DNA from: Chloroflexales bacterium ZM16-3
Lineage (GTDB): Bacteria; Chloroflexota; Chloroflexia; Chloroflexales; Chloroflexaceae
Length of the DNA stretch: 46,448 nucleotides
Assembly (NCBI GenBank): GCA_004138175.2
Contig: RYFE02000038.1
Span: 1-46,448 of the forward strand
Direction: 5' to 3'
The translations under genes were made by a program, and so were the position numbers. The notes beneath the pieces were generated by a model that saw only the letters and a list, made by a program, of their open reading frames with translations, was not told the DNA's origin and did not search any database. Positions 32,851-42,767 of the stretch are shown one piece after another (the first letter of the stretch is position 1; every line of letters begins with the position of its first letter).

Positions 32851-33918
32851 ATGGCCAGATATCGAGCGCTGCTAACATTGATCTGCATGACCCTGGCCGC
32901 CTGCGCCGCCGGAGATCCTGTCGTTCCTGAGTCTAGCTCCACCCCGTCCCCAACCGTCTTGCGCATCTACAACTGGGACACCTACATCAAGCCGGAGCTG
33001 CTCGTGCGCTTCACCCGCGAGACGGGCGTGCAAATTACGTACGACACCTACAGCAGCAACGAGGAGATGCTCGCCGCTGTCCAAGCTAATCCCGACGCCT
33101 ATGACATCGTCGTCCCGAGCGACTACATGGTCACTATTATGCGCCGCAAGGAGCTGCTCGCCCCGCTCGACCGGGCCGCTGTGCCTTCTATGGCCAATAT
33201 CGACCCGCTCTTCGTCAGCCCAGGCTACGATCCCGGCAACAGCTACTGCGCGCCCTACCTCTGGGGCACCCTCGGCATCGGCTACAATATCGCCGCAACG
33301 GGGCGCACAATCCGCAGCTGGGCCGATCTGTTCGACCCGGCCTTCAGCGGGCGTGTCGCGCTCCTTGATGACCCCCGCTCGACTCTGGGAGTCACCCTGT
33401 TGAGCCTCGGCTACAGCCCGAACACGACGAACCCGACCGAGATCGCCGCCGCCCGAGACTTCCTGGCCGAGCATGCCTCGCAGATCGCCGCCTATGCGCC
33501 CGACAATGGGCAGGAGTTGCTGGCGAGCGGGCAGGTTGACCTGGCTTTCGAGTCTAGCGGCGATATCTTTCAGGTGATGGCAGCGAACCCCGATTTGCGT
33601 TACAGTATCCCTGCCGAAGGTTCGGTGATCTGGATCGATAATATGTGCATCCTGAACAGCTCTCCCAACAAGGTGATCGCCGAGCGATTCCTAAACTTCA
33701 TCCTCACCCCCGACGTCGGTGCCGATCTGGCCAGCTACACGCGCTATAGCAGCCCAAACACCGCAGCCCTCGGCCTGATCTCCCCCGAAGATCGTGCCAA
33801 CACGGCCCTCTACCCGATTGCGCCGACGCGCGACCGACTCTTCTTCATGGTGGATGTGGGCGGACTGGCAAACGCGCTGTACAATGATGCCTGGGCGCGC
33901 CTGATGAGCAGCCCATAG
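32851..33918 (+). CDS. PotD-like (spermidine/putrescine-type) substrate-binding lipoprotein
   Basis: About 355 residues with a lipobox (L-A-A-C, Cys18 from ATG 32851). The mature part has the PotD/PotF layout: L-R-I-Y-N-W-D-T-Y-I at the start, Y-D-I-V-V-P-S-D-Y-M, then Y-L-W-G-T-L-G-I-G-Y-N. It should bind a polyamine or similar solute at the outer membrane face. No PotA, PotB or PotC gene is adjacent; instead a hybrid kinase begins 33 bases later on the same strand. ATG 32842 is an alternative start. Spacing from GAGG favours 32851. Confidence 0.87.
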   Translation: MARYRALLTLICMTLAACAAGDPVVPESSSTPSPTVLRIYNWDTYIKPELLVRFTRETGVQITYDTYSSNEEMLAAVQANPDAYDIVVPSDYMVTIMRRKELLAPLDRAAVPSMANIDPLFVSPGYDPGNSYCAPYLWGTLGIGYNIAATGRTIRSWADLFDPAFSGRVALLDDPRSTLGVTLLSLGYSPNTTNPTEIAAARDFLAEHASQIAAYAPDNGQELLASGQVDLAFESSGDIFQVMAANPDLRYSIPAEGSVIWIDNMCILNSSPNKVIAERFLNFILTPDVGADLASYTRYSSPNTAALGLISPEDRANTALYPIAPTRDRLFFMVDVGGLANALYNDAWARLMSSP

Positions 33919-33951
33919 ATTGCCGTTCACTGATTGCAGGTTGTGTGTAGC

Positions 33952-36900
33952 ATGTTTCCCTCACGTCGACTGCCCCTCGCCCGCCATCTCGCCACCATTC
34001 GCCGCCAGCTCATCATCGGGCTCGGGCTGATCGTTCTGCTGATGCTGATCTCTGCCGTGATCGCCTTCCTCGGACAGCAGGCTGTGACCCGGCAGATTAA
34101 CGACACCCTCCAGGCGGCTGCCGAGGAGCGCGACCTGAGCCTTCAGGTGCAGAATGCCTTCCTGATGGCCCGGCAGAGCGAGGGTGATTTTATCAGCTCC
34201 TGGCGCGTGATCGGCATCGATGACGCCCAGCCGCTTCTGGATGCCAACCGCCAGCATCTGGCCGACGCACGCTCCCGCCTCGACCAGATCGATGCGATGT
34301 ACCTCAATAGCCCAAAGGAGCACGACAGGTCGCTGCGCGAGGCCACGGCCCGCCTGCGCCCGCTCCTCGACAGCTATGAGCAGACATTTCAGGCCACGGT
34401 TGATGGGATCAGCCAGCGCGGGCGGGCCGATGGCCTAGAGAGTGATCTGCGCGCCCGCCTCAACCAGCTCGATGATAGCACGCAGGATCTGCCAGACGCA
34501 TCCGCCCGCATCCTCGTCCTCCAGCTGCGCTCCGACAGCCTATCGTACCTCTCGACCCAGCGCCAGGAGTTCGCTGACACGGTGCGCCTACGACTGAACC
34601 ACCTGGAGAAGCTGCTCGGCGCGAGCCCCGATGCGGAGCAGATCCTCGCCGACTCCGTGCGCTTCCACCAGTCCTTTAGCGACCTGATCACCCTTGATCA
34701 CGAGATCTCTGGCAACATTGCGGTCTTCCACGATCTAACCGGCAAGATCACCGCGATCACAAACCAGATCAGTGACCTGAGCGCCCGAGAGCTGGCCGAG
34801 GCCCGTGACGAGATCGACCAGCTGAATCTGCGCAGCGCCATGAGTATTGTCTTCGTCTCGTTGCTCGCCATCATCAGCGCCGTCCTGGCTGCGCTCGTGC
34901 TCACCAAGCGGATTGCCGTCCCGCTGCACAACCTGACGGAGGCCGCCGAGCGCCTCGGCCAGGGTCGGCTCGATGAGCGCATCCCCGACGGTGGACGCGA
35001 CGAGTTTGCCACCCTGGCCCGCGCCTTCAACCGGATGGCCGACCAGATCCGCAGCCTGATCGGCTCGCTTGAGGAGCGCGTCGCCGAGCGCACCGGACGT
35101 CTGGAGCATGCGGCTGCCGAGAACGCTCGGCTGCTCGCGGCCGAGCGTATCCAGTCGCGCCGACAGCAGGCGCTCTTTGAGCTCAGCGCGGCGCTCTCCG
35201 CCCAGCTCACCGAGGATGAGGTCTATACGGAGCTGGCCAAGCATCTGTACGACCCTGGATTCGGCTACGGATCTGTCGCGATCTACACCACTGACGTCGA
35301 TCAGATAGCCCCGAGGCTGCGGGCCAGCCAGGGCGATGTGGAAACCGCAGGAGGTGGCGATCAGGCGATGCCGCTCGTCATCGGGGGGGAGACGTCTGGG
35401 GTGATTCGGGTTCGGGGCGAGCAGGATGCGGGCGGCAACCACAGCGCCCTCGCCGCTGTGGCGAACCAGGCCGCCGCCGCCATCGCTCGCGCCCAGCTCT
35501 ACGAGTCGCTGGAGCGAGCCAGGGAGGTCGCCGAGGGGGCCAACCAGGCCAAGAGCACCTTCCTGGCCAATATGAGCCACGAGCTACGTACCCCCCTGAA
35601 CGCGATCATCGGCTACAGCGAGATGCTCCAGGAGGATCTTAGCGAGAGCGATCACGCCGCTCTCGTGCCCGACATCCAGAAGATCCATGGTGCAGGCCGC
35701 CACCTGCTCGGCCTGATCAACGATATCCTCGATATCTCAAAAATCGAGGCCGGCAAGATGGATCTCTACCTTGAGCAGTTTACCGTCTCCAGCCTGATCG
35801 ACAGCATCATCAGCACGATCGACCCGCTGGTGGCCCGCAACCATAACCGGCTCATCATCGAGCGATCACCCGACCTGGGCGCGATCTCCGCCGACATGAC
35901 CAAGCTGCGCCAGGTGCTGCTCAACCTGCTCTCGAACGCTTGTAAGTTCACCGAGGGCGGAACCGTGACGCTGCGCGTCAACTCGATTGCAGATTACAAA
36001 TTGCAGATTGTAGAATCGGGCTTTGGCGCGGCGCAATCTGCAATTGTGTTTGAGGTAAGCGACACCGGCATCGGCATGAGCGCGGAGCAGATCGCCCGGC
36101 TCTTCCAGCCCTTCAGCCAGGCTGATGTTAGCACCACCCGCAAGTATGGCGGGACTGGCCTGGGCCTGGCGATCAGTCGCCACTTCTGCCGCATGATGGG
36201 TGGCGATATCAGTGCGCGCAGCGAGCTCGGCCACGGAACGACGTTCACCGTCATCCTGCCCACCAACATGCCTATCACCCTGCCTGTCAGCCCACAGCCC
36301 GCCGAGGAGACACACCTGGCCGAGCCTGACTTCGCCGAGCTGACGATGGTGAGCGGCGCGGCCAGCATCCTGATCATCGACGATGACCCCGACGTCCATA
36401 TCATCCTCCAGCGCGCCCTTAGCCAGCGCGGCTGGCAGATCCATTCTGCCAGCGACAGCGCCGAGGGGCTGCGACTGGCCCGCCTGCGCCCCCCCGACCT
36501 CATCCTCCTTGATGTGGTGCTCCCCGGTGTCGATGGCTGGCAGACCCTCGCAACGCTCAAGGGCGACCCCGATCTGATGGATATTCCGGTGATTATGCTC
36601 ACCATGCTCGACGAGCGCGGCCTCGGCTTCGCCATGGGTGCCGCCGATTATCTGACCAAGCCGATCGACACACAGCAGCTGACCGGCCTGCTCCAGCGCT
36701 ACATCGAGCAGAGACAGAATCAGTCGATCCTGATCATCGAGGACGATAACGTCACACGGGCGATGAACCGCCGCCTGCTGGAGCGCGAGGGCTGGACGGT
36801 GTACGAGGCGTCGGACGGCAAGGGAGGGCTTGAGGAGGTGGAGGCCCACCGCCCCGGCCTCATCTTGCTCGATCTGATGATGCCGGAGCTAGATGGGTTT

Positions 36901-37101
36901 GGCTTTGTGGCAACGCTGAGCCAGAACCCCAAGTGGAGCGATATCCCTGTGGTGGTGATTACGGCTAAGGAGCTGACCGCAGAGGAGCGCCAGGAGCTTG
37001 ATACGTACGCCGCCCGTGTGCTGCGCAAGGGCACCTACGGTAAAGAGGCACTGCTGCGCGAGATCCAGCGCCACATGGATCGTCGGGCGGCCCGGCGCTA
37101 G
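33952..37101 (+). CDS. Hybrid sensor histidine kinase with two receiver domains
   Basis: 1049 residues from ATG 33952: TM1 (about 18-42), an extracellular helical sensor (45-290), TM2 (about 298-322), HAMP (322-375), coiled coil, a GAF-like domain (about 395-515), HisKA with H543 ([10 protein letters not shown]), HATPase_c ([22 protein letters not shown]), receiver 1 with D854 and receiver 2 with D974. No DNA-binding domain, so it signals through phosphotransfer or protein contact. An insert of about 20 residues made of ATTGCAG-type repeats lies in the HATPase domain, between the N box and the D-T-G-I-G box. It directly follows the PotD-like lipoprotein. A TTG at 33934 is a less likely start. 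Confidence 0.9.
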   Translation: MFPSRRLPLARHLATIRRQLIIGLGLIVLLMLISAVIAFLGQQAVTRQINDTLQAAAEERDLSLQVQNAFLMARQSEGDFISSWRVIGIDDAQPLLDANRQHLADARSRLDQIDAMYLNSPKEHDRSLREATARLRPLLDSYEQTFQATVDGISQRGRADGLESDLRARLNQLDDSTQDLPDASARILVLQLRSDSLSYLSTQRQEFADTVRLRLNHLEKLLGASPDAEQILADSVRFHQSFSDLITLDHEISGNIAVFHDLTGKITAITNQISDLSARELAEARDEIDQLNLRSAMSIVFVSLLAIISAVLAALVLTKRIAVPLHNLTEAAERLGQGRLDERIPDGGRDEFATLARAFNRMADQIRSLIGSLEERVAERTGRLEHAAAENARLLAAERIQSRRQQALFELSAALSAQLTEDEVYTELAKHLYDPGFGYGSVAIYTTDVDQIAPRLRASQGDVETAGGGDQAMPLVIGGETSGVIRVRGEQDAGGNHSALAAVANQAAAAIARAQLYESLERAREVAEGANQAKSTFLANMSHELRTPLNAIIGYSEMLQEDLSESDHAALVPDIQKIHGAGRHLLGLINDILDISKIEAGKMDLYLEQFTVSSLIDSIISTIDPLVARNHNRLIIERSPDLGAISADMTKLRQVLLNLLSNACKFTEGGTVTLRVNSIADYKLQIVESGFGAAQSAIVFEVSDTGIGMSAEQIARLFQPFSQADVSTTRKYGGTGLGLAISRHFCRMMGGDISARSELGHGTTFTVILPTNMPITLPVSPQPAEETHLAEPDFAELTMVSGAASILIIDDDPDVHIILQRALSQRGWQIHSASDSAEGLRLARLRPPDLILLDVVLPGVDGWQTLATLKGDPDLMDIPVIMLTMLDERGLGFAMGAADYLTKPIDTQQLTGLLQRYIEQRQNQSILIIEDDNVTRAMNRRLLEREGWTVYEASDGKGGLEEVEAHRPGLILLDLMMPELDGFGFVATLSQNPKWSDIPVVVITAKELTAEERQELDTYAARVLRKGTYGKEALLREIQRHMDRRAARR
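35984..36045. repeat. ATTGCAG-type repeat with 12-bp inverted arms inside the hybrid kinase HATPase domain
   Basis: GATTGCAGATTACAAATTGCA begins the block; AATTGCAGATTG (35999-36010) is repeated inverted as CAATCTGCAATT (36034-36045). It encodes about 20 extra residues ([20 protein letters not shown]) where related kinases pass directly from a T-L-R-V strand to F-E-V-S-D-T-G. It is A+T-rich against its G+C-rich surroundings. Confidence 0.8.
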
Positions 37102-37102
37102 G

Positions 37103-37163
37103 GAATCATATGGTTGGTTGAAATTGCCAGCAAAGCTGGCAATTTCAACCAACCATATGATTC
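37103..37163. terminator. Perfect 28-bp hairpin, CCAGC-family tip
   Basis: The arms at 37103-37130 and 37136-37163 are exactly complementary around CAAAG; the tip is CCAGCAAAGCTGG. It fills the space between the convergent hybrid kinase (stop 37101) and gpmI (stop 37176) genes. It is the longest perfect stem in the window. Confidence 0.7.
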
Positions 37164-37175
37164 GGATCGGGGCGA

Positions 37176-38801
37176 CTAGCCGCGCACGATCAGGCTCTCG
37201 CCGGTCATGTCCTCGTCTTTGGCCAGGCCCAGCAGATCGAGCAGGGTCGGCGTGATGTCGGCCAGGCACCCGCCAGTCCGCAGCGACACCTGGCCCTTGT
37301 CCAGGCCCAGCCCCTCGGCCGCCACCAGAATGCAGGGTACCAGGTTTGTGGTGTGGGCCGTGTGCGGCCCGCCCGTCTCCGGGTCGATCATCACCTCGGC
37401 GTTGCCGTGGTCGGCGATGATGATCACCGCCCCGCCCTGGGACTGGATGGCCGACACAACCTCCCCCATATCGGTGTCGACCGTCTCGCACGCCTTAATC
37501 ACCGCCGGGATCGACCCGGTGTGGCCGACCATATCGGGGTTGGCGAAGTTCACCACGATCAGGTCGTACTGCCCGCTGTTGATCGCTTCCAGCAGATGAT
37601 CCTTCACCCCTTCGGCGCTCATCTCGGGCTGAAGGTCGTAGGTGGCAACCTTGGGCGAAGGCACAAGTACACGATCTTCGTGATCGAAGGGCTCCTCGCG
37701 TCCGCCGTTGAGGAAGAAGGTCACGTGGGGATACTTCTCGGTCTCGGCGATGTGGAACTGCGTGCGGCCTGCGGCGCTGACCACCGCTGCCAGGGGGTGG
37801 CGTACCGGGCGCGGGCTGAAGGCCACATGCACCGGCAGCCCCTCCTCATACTGGGTCATCGTCACAAAGAAGAGGCCCTGGAGCTGTCGGCCGCGCTGCC
37901 AGATCGTATCGGGCAGCTTCTGGCCCTCCTGCTTCTGTCGCTCGTAATGCTTTGTAATCTGCGCGTCGAGGTCAGGTGTAACAAAGGCGCGGGTGAGCTG
38001 GCGTCCGCGGTCGGGCCGAAAGTTGGTAAAAATGACAGCGTCGCCGTCCCGCACCGTCGCCACCGGCGCGTCGTCGCGCATGATCACCGTGGGCATCACA
38101 AACTCATCGTTGGTGTCCTTGGCGTATGCCTGCTGGATGGCCTCACGGGCACTTGATGCCGTCTCGCCCTTGCCAGAGACGAGTGCCGCGTAGGCCAGGC
38201 CGGTGCGCTCCCAGCGCTTATCGCGATCCATAGCATAGTAGCGGCCGCTCACGGTGGCGATCTGGCCCACGCCGAGGCGATCAATCACACCCTCCAGGGT
38301 GTCGAGGAAGCCGAGGGCGCTGCGCGGCAGCACATCGCGGCCATCGAGGAACAGGTGCAGATAGACACGATCAAGCCCGTGGCGTTGGGCCAGGGTGAGC
38401 AGGGCGTGCAGGTGGTCCTCGTGGGCGTGGACGCCGCCGGGGCCGAAGAGGCCCATCAGATGCAGCGCGCCGCCTGCCTTGGCGTGGCTCAGGGCGGCCA
38501 ACAGCATCTCGTTCTCGAAGAAGTCGCCGTCGACGATGCTCTTGCTGATCCGGGTCAGCTCCTGGTAGACCACGAAGCCAGCGCCAATGTTCAGGTGCCC
38601 AACCTCAGAGTTGCCCATCTGGCCCTCGGGCAGGCCCACGGCGAGGCCAGAGGCGGCCAGCTTGGTGAAGGGCCGCTCAGCCATCCAGCGGTCTACATTG
38701 GGCGTATTGGCAAGATCAACGGCATTGCCGGGGCCAGGGTCGGTTAGTCCCCAGCCGTCCATAATCGCCAGCACCACCGGGCGAGGGCGTGCAGTTGTCA
38801 T
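37176..38801 (-). CDS. gpmI: 2,3-bisphosphoglycerate-independent phosphoglycerate mutase
   Basis: 541 residues. It interconverts 3- and 2-phosphoglycerate using two Mn ions and a phosphoserine intermediate. Visible are D15 (I-M-D-G-W-G), catalytic S65 (Q-M-G-N-S-E-V-G-H-L), R/K substrate residues (S-G-R-Y-Y-A-M-D-R-D, F-R-P-D-R), N-F-A-N-P-D-M-V-G-H-T-G and A-D-H-G-N-A-E. AAGGAG about seven bases before ATG 38801 fixes the start. It draws on 3-phosphoglycerate, the RuBisCO product, on the way to pyruvate. Its 3' end faces the hairpin at 37103-37163. Confidence 0.95.
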   Translation of the reverse strand: MTTARPRPVVLAIMDGWGLTDPGPGNAVDLANTPNVDRWMAERPFTKLAASGLAVGLPEGQMGNSEVGHLNIGAGFVVYQELTRISKSIVDGDFFENEMLLAALSHAKAGGALHLMGLFGPGGVHAHEDHLHALLTLAQRHGLDRVYLHLFLDGRDVLPRSALGFLDTLEGVIDRLGVGQIATVSGRYYAMDRDKRWERTGLAYAALVSGKGETASSAREAIQQAYAKDTNDEFVMPTVIMRDDAPVATVRDGDAVIFTNFRPDRGRQLTRAFVTPDLDAQITKHYERQKQEGQKLPDTIWQRGRQLQGLFFVTMTQYEEGLPVHVAFSPRPVRHPLAAVVSAAGRTQFHIAETEKYPHVTFFLNGGREEPFDHEDRVLVPSPKVATYDLQPEMSAEGVKDHLLEAINSGQYDLIVVNFANPDMVGHTGSIPAVIKACETVDTDMGEVVSAIQSQGGAVIIIADHGNAEVMIDPETGGPHTAHTTNLVPCILVAAEGLGLDKGQVSLRTGGCLADITPTLLDLLGLAKDEDMTGESLIVRG

Positions 38802-38844
38802 AATCTATCTCCTTCTGATAACTGGTTAATGGGCAGACACAGAT

Positions 38845-38910
38845 ATAGCCGATAGCAGATCTGCGGATTTGAACTATGAGGCTGCTATCGGCTATCGGCT
38901 ATCGACTATC
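38845..38910. repeat. GGCTATC-type heptamer repeat with inverted copy
   Basis: ATAGCCGATAGCA (38845-38857) and its complement TGCTATCGGCTAT (38883-38895) flank a 25-base spacer. The right side continues as tandem GCTATCG units (38884-38904) and ACTATC. It lies between gpmI and the small membrane protein gene and just reaches the latter's stop codon. Confidence 0.75.
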
Positions 38911-39157
38911 ACCCCAGCCCAAGGGCGACGAGGGCGATGCGCACGGCCCCAAGCAGGCCGATGGCGGCCACTCCGGCGAGCGGCACGCCAACGAACAGCA
39001 AGGTCAGGGCGCGGTCGGCGGGGCCAGGGTTCGCGCTGACGAAGCCGCGCAGCAGCTCGTGGCGGATGGCCTGGAGGCCGCCCCAGACAGCCAGTCCAGC
39101 GATGGCGGCAAAGGCCAGGGCCGCGCCCAGGGCGATGATCGATCCAAGGATGGCCAT
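38909..39157 (-). CDS. Small membrane protein (82 aa, two TM helices)
   Basis: ATG 39157 is preceded by GGAGG six bases upstream. The product has two long hydrophobic helices (about 3-28 and 50-80) separated by a polar loop (R-H-E-L-L-R-G-F-V-S-A-N-P-G-P-A-D-R). No family is recognised. It lies upstream of gpmI on the same strand, 107 bases away, and downstream of the ROK glucokinase gene, so the three may be one unit. Confidence 0.6.
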   Translation of the reverse strand: MAILGSIIALGAALAFAAIAGLAVWGGLQAIRHELLRGFVSANPGPADRALTLLFVGVPLAGVAAIGLLGAVRIALVALGLG

Positions 39158-39213
39158 AGAAACCTCCGGTGAGGGCCAGGGAGGGCTTCGCTCTCCCTAA
39201 AACCCTCCCCAAC

Positions 39214-39963
39214 TCAGAGCAATTCTGGGAATGCCTCGGCGGCCGCCAGGGCAGCGCCGACCATGCCGGCCTCATTGCGCAGCTTCGCGGGCACAACCTC
39301 GACAGGGGCCGTGAGCTTCGATGCAAACTTCTCGTAGGATCGGCTGCCCCCGCCGCCGAGGATGATCAGGTCGGGCCAGAGCAGTGAGCTGATGCGGCAG
39401 AGGTACTCGTCAAAGCGCTTCGCCCACGCGCTCCAGCTCAGACTCTTGTGGGTGCGAATCGAGTCGGCGGCGCGGCTCTCTGCATCTTTGCCGCGGATCT
39501 CGATATGGCCGAGCTCCGTGTTCGGTATGAGGTGGCCATCCATAAAGAGAGTCGTGCCAAGGCCAGTGCCAATCGTGATCATCAGCACCAGGCCACCGCG
39601 CCCGCGCCCGGCGCCCAGGCGCATCTCGGCGATCCCGGCGGCGTCGGCATCGTTGAGCAGCAACACCGAGCTACCAGCGGCCTCGCCGAAGAGCCGTGCG
39701 GCATCTGTTCCCACCCAGCTCGGCGCGATGTTTGCCGCCGTGTATACAATGCCGCCCTTGATCACCGCTGGGAAGCCGCATCCGATCGGCCCAGACCAGG
39801 CGAAGTGGTGTACGATCTGGCCCACCGCATCGGCGACCGCTGCCGGCTCGGCCCCCTCTGGCGTGGGGATGCGCTTCCGCGGTGTCAGCATCTCACCGCT
39901 GCTCACATCGATCATCGCCCCCTTGATCCCAGAGCCTCCGATATCTAAACCAAGCACCTGCAT
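39214..39963 (-). CDS. ppgK: ROK-family polyphosphate glucokinase-like protein
   Basis: 249 residues from ATG 39963, which has GAGG seven bases upstream. The start [16 protein letters not shown] is the phosphate-binding motif of polyphosphate glucokinases; [15 protein letters not shown] (catalytic Asp) and I-T-I-G-T-G-L-G-T follow. The expected reaction is glucose phosphorylation with polyphosphate and/or ATP. The ROK zinc-cysteine cluster of repressor-type members is absent, as in the PpgK group. The downstream spacer (39158-39213) has an imperfect hairpin of AGGGAG/CTCCCT. Confidence 0.82.
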   Translation of the reverse strand: MQVLGLDIGGSGIKGAMIDVSSGEMLTPRKRIPTPEGAEPAAVADAVGQIVHHFAWSGPIGCGFPAVIKGGIVYTAANIAPSWVGTDAARLFGEAAGSSVLLLNDADAAGIAEMRLGAGRGRGGLVLMITIGTGLGTTLFMDGHLIPNTELGHIEIRGKDAESRAADSIRTHKSLSWSAWAKRFDEYLCRISSLLWPDLIILGGGGSRSYEKFASKLTAPVEVVPAKLRNEAGMVGAALAAAEAFPELL

Positions 39964-40000
39964 CGTGTACCTCTGAGCTAGCACCATCGGCATCACGGCG

Positions 40001-41269
40001 CTACACCACGTAGCGCCCCGGATTCAGAATACCCGCCGGATCCCACGCCGCCCGCAGGGAACGCATCAGTGCCAGGCTCTCTGGCGACGGCCCCCAGATG
40101 TCGAGTGTATCACGATCAATGCCAGAGGCGTCCGGCAACGCCTCGATCACCGCGTAGCCGCCAATCGTGGCGAGGCGCTCCCGCAGTTCGGCGAGGGCGA
40201 CCGCGAGAGCCTCGGGCGGAACCCCCGCGATAGGCCATCGCGCATAGGCCAGTCCCACGCCGGCGATCACCATCCGCGCGGTCGCCCACCCGCGTGCCCG
40301 TGTCGTCATTTCGATCAGGCGGATCATCTCGCGCTGCTGGCCGATGGGTGCGCCGACCCGCAGCAGCAGGTCGCCCATAGGGCGGGTGAAATCAGCGATA
40401 GCCTCCCAGATCGGCACATCATCCGCCTCGTTCAGCTCAATCGCGCGGGCGCCGAGATCGACGCACTGAGCCACGGCCGCACGGATCTGCCGTGCGACCG
40501 CGCCCGGCGTGCCGGCGAAGCGCACTGCCACCACCAGGTAGGCCGAGCGATCAGGGAGGAAGGGATGGAGTGCGGGGATGGCGGCCTCGGCGACAGCGTT
40601 GAGGATCACCATGCTGATCGGCTGGTAGGGCGGCTGGCGCAGTTGCGAGATCGCCTCAAGCGGTGCGGTCGGCGAGGTGAAGGCAGCCAGCAGCGTCTGT
40701 CGGCGCAGCGGGATCGGGGCCACCTTGAAGGTCGCCTCAGCGATCACCCCAAGTGTGCCAAGGGCACCGATATGTAGCTTGTGCGCATCATAGCCAGCCA
40801 CGTTTTTTACCACCCGCGAGCCACTCCTCACCAGCCGACCGTCGGCGAGGGCCACACGCAGGCCCAGGGTCCAGTCGCGCGGGGAGCCATAGCCAAGGCG
40901 CAGCGGCCCCCCCGCGCCGCTGGCCAGCAGGCCGCCGATCATGGCCTGCCGGGGCAGCGGCGGGTCCCAGGGCAGCCACTGGCCGTTTGCCGCCAGCACA
41001 TCCTGCACCTGCCCCAGGGTCGCCCCGGCCTCGACGCTGATCACCATGTCGGCCGGGGTGTACTCGATCACGCGGGGCAGACCAGCCATACTCAGGGCGA
41101 CATCGTAGCGGGCGGGCGGGCCTCCGAGCAACTGGCGCGTGCCGCCTCCCCAGGGCACCACCGCTGATCCGGCGGTGCTCGCCTCGCGCAGGCAGTCGGC
41201 AAGCTCCTCGGCGGTGGTCGGGGCGATCACCCTCGCTGGAGCCTGGTTATAGAGCGTGAAATCCATCAT
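40001..41269 (-). CDS. glcE: Glycolate oxidase FAD-binding subunit GlcE
   Basis: About 422 residues with the PCMH-type FAD-binding fold ([42 protein letters not shown]) and a C-terminus ending [11 protein letters not shown]. Together with GlcD and the iron-sulfur subunit GlcF it oxidises glycolate to glyoxylate. It follows glcD by 33 bases, so the two are co-transcribed. The next gene on this strand is ppgK; glcF is not seen. ATG 41269 or 41266 is possible; no strong ribosome binding site. Confidence 0.88.
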   Translation of the reverse strand: MMDFTLYNQAPARVIAPTTAEELADCLREASTAGSAVVPWGGGTRQLLGGPPARYDVALSMAGLPRVIEYTPADMVISVEAGATLGQVQDVLAANGQWLPWDPPLPRQAMIGGLLASGAGGPLRLGYGSPRDWTLGLRVALADGRLVRSGSRVVKNVAGYDAHKLHIGALGTLGVIAEATFKVAPIPLRRQTLLAAFTSPTAPLEAISQLRQPPYQPISMVILNAVAEAAIPALHPFLPDRSAYLVVAVRFAGTPGAVARQIRAAVAQCVDLGARAIELNEADDVPIWEAIADFTRPMGDLLLRVGAPIGQQREMIRLIEMTTRARGWATARMVIAGVGLAYARWPIAGVPPEALAVALAELRERLATIGGYAVIEALPDASGIDRDTLDIWGPSPESLALMRSLRAAWDPAGILNPGRYVV

Positions 41270-41302
41270 ATTCAACAAGACGACAAGGCGGCTGACACGA
41301 GA

Positions 41303-42691
41303 TCACCCTATCACCCTCGGCAAAAGCTTGCCGGGGTTCATCACCCCAGCGGGGTCGAAGACCGCGCGCAGGTCGGCGAAGACACCCAGATCCTGCGCGC
41401 TAAACAGCCAGGGCATATAATCGCGCTTCTCAATACCGATCCCGTGCTCTCCGCTGATTGTCCCTCCGGCGGCCACGCAGGCTTTCAGGATCTCCTCGCC
41501 AGCGGCGATCGCCCGCTCGCGAGTGCCAGGGACGCGCAGGTCGAAGAGCAGCAGCGGATGCAGGTTGCCGTCACCGGCGTGGAAGATGTTCACCACCTTC
41601 ATGCCATAGCGAGCGGCCACCTCCTCGCTATAGCGGAGCACCTCGGGCAGGCGCGAGCGCGGCACCACCCCATCGACAATATGGTAGTGTGGGGCGATTC
41701 GCCCGCAGGCAGCCAGGGCACCCTTGCGCCCGGCCCAGAGCCGCGCGCGCTGGGCGGCGTCAGTGGCGGCGCGCAGATCACTGGCACCGCTGGCCGTACA
41801 GATCGCAGCGATGCGCTTTGCCTCGTCGGCCAGATCCTCACGCAGGCCATCGATCTCGATCAGCAGCACCGCCCGCGCGTCGGGGGGGTAGCCGGCGTGA
41901 ACCGATGCCTCGACAGCGGCGATCCCCTCGCCGGACATCATCTCCAGCGCTGCGGGGATGATGCCCTCTGCGATAATCGCCGACACGCAGGCACCGGCGG
42001 CCTCCAGGTCATCGAAGACCGCCAGGAAGGTGCGCACATCCTCGGCGTTGCGCGTGAGCCGCACCGTCAGCTCAGTGATCACGCCCAGGGTGCCCTCGCT
42101 GCCCACCACCACGCCGAGCAGGTCATAGCCGGGGGCGTCGGTCGCCGACGAGCCGAGGCGCACCACGCCGCCGTCGGCGAGCACCAGCGTTGCGGCGAGG
42201 ATATGGTTTGTTGTGACGCCATACTTGAGGCAGTGGGGGCCACCGGCGTTCGAGCCAGCGTTGCCGCCAATCGTGCTTGACCGCTGGCTACTCGGGTCGG
42301 GGGCAAAGTGCAATCCGTAGGGCGCGGCGGCCAGGCTCAGGTCGAGGTTCACCACACCTGGCTGCACCACCGCAGTCCGCGAGTCAGGATCGATAGTGAG
42401 CACACGGTTGAGGCGGGCCAGGGAGATCACCATACCGCCCTGATCAGGCACCGTGCCACCAGCCAGGCCAGTGCCAGCCCCGCGCGCCACCACCGGCACG
42501 CCCATGTTGGCGGCCACCCGCACTGCGGCGGCCACCTCGGCAGTGCTGCCCGGCAGCACCACCACATCGGGCATGGCCTGGTCGAGCGCCGAGCCGTCAT
42601 ACTCGTAGAGCATCAACTCTTCGGGCCGGTGCAGGACATACTCTGGCCCAATGGCGGACTGGAGCGCAGCGATCAGGGTTTCTCTGATCAT
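41303..42691 (-). CDS. glcD: Glycolate oxidase subunit GlcD
   Basis: 462 residues: PCMH-type FAD domain (P-V-V-A-R-G-A-G-T-G-L-A-G-G, S-T-I-G-G-N-A-G-S-N-A-G-G, G-V-V-V-G-S-E-G-T-L-G-V-I-T-E) and FAD-linked oxidase C-terminal domain with N-I-F-H-A-G-D-G-N-L-H-P and G-T-I-S-G-E-H-G-I-G. It is the catalytic subunit for glycolate (or D-lactate-type 2-hydroxyacid) oxidation. With RuBisCO in the same window it fits 2-phosphoglycolate salvage; the phosphatase for the first step is not in the window. D-lactate dehydrogenase is the main alternative, but the glcE neighbour favours glycolate. Confidence 0.9.
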   Translation of the reverse strand: MIRETLIAALQSAIGPEYVLHRPEELMLYEYDGSALDQAMPDVVVLPGSTAEVAAAVRVAANMGVPVVARGAGTGLAGGTVPDQGGMVISLARLNRVLTIDPDSRTAVVQPGVVNLDLSLAAAPYGLHFAPDPSSQRSSTIGGNAGSNAGGPHCLKYGVTTNHILAATLVLADGGVVRLGSSATDAPGYDLLGVVVGSEGTLGVITELTVRLTRNAEDVRTFLAVFDDLEAAGACVSAIIAEGIIPAALEMMSGEGIAAVEASVHAGYPPDARAVLLIEIDGLREDLADEAKRIAAICTASGASDLRAATDAAQRARLWAGRKGALAACGRIAPHYHIVDGVVPRSRLPEVLRYSEEVAARYGMKVVNIFHAGDGNLHPLLLFDLRVPGTRERAIAAGEEILKACVAAGGTISGEHGIGIEKRDYMPWLFSAQDLGVFADLRAVFDPAGVMNPGKLLPRVIG

Positions 42692-42710
42692 TGAAGATCC
42701 CGTGATAATC

Positions 42711-42767
42711 GTAGGGACGCAGCGCGCTGCGTCCCTACTGCGTCCCCACTGTGTCCCTACTTCGTCC
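42711..42767. repeat. 28-bp palindrome plus 11-bp tandem repeat upstream of glcD
   Basis: GTAGGGACGCAGCG and its complement form a perfect palindrome (42711-42738). It overlaps a tandem array of 11-base units (CTGCGTCCCTA, CTGCGTCCCCA, CTGTGTCCCTA, then CTTCGTCC; 42727-42767) that enters the last codons of the minus-strand membrane gene. The palindrome probably ends that gene's transcript. Its left half, GTAGGGACGCAGCGCGCT, recurs at 5649-5666. Confidence 0.7.

Noticed and set aside
39158-39213. Rho-independent terminator after ppgK
   Set aside because: An AGGGAG/CTCCCT stem exists but is short and imperfect with no T-run; a similar G/C-rich repeat between cbbL and cbbS (17400-17460) suggests a dispersed repeat instead.
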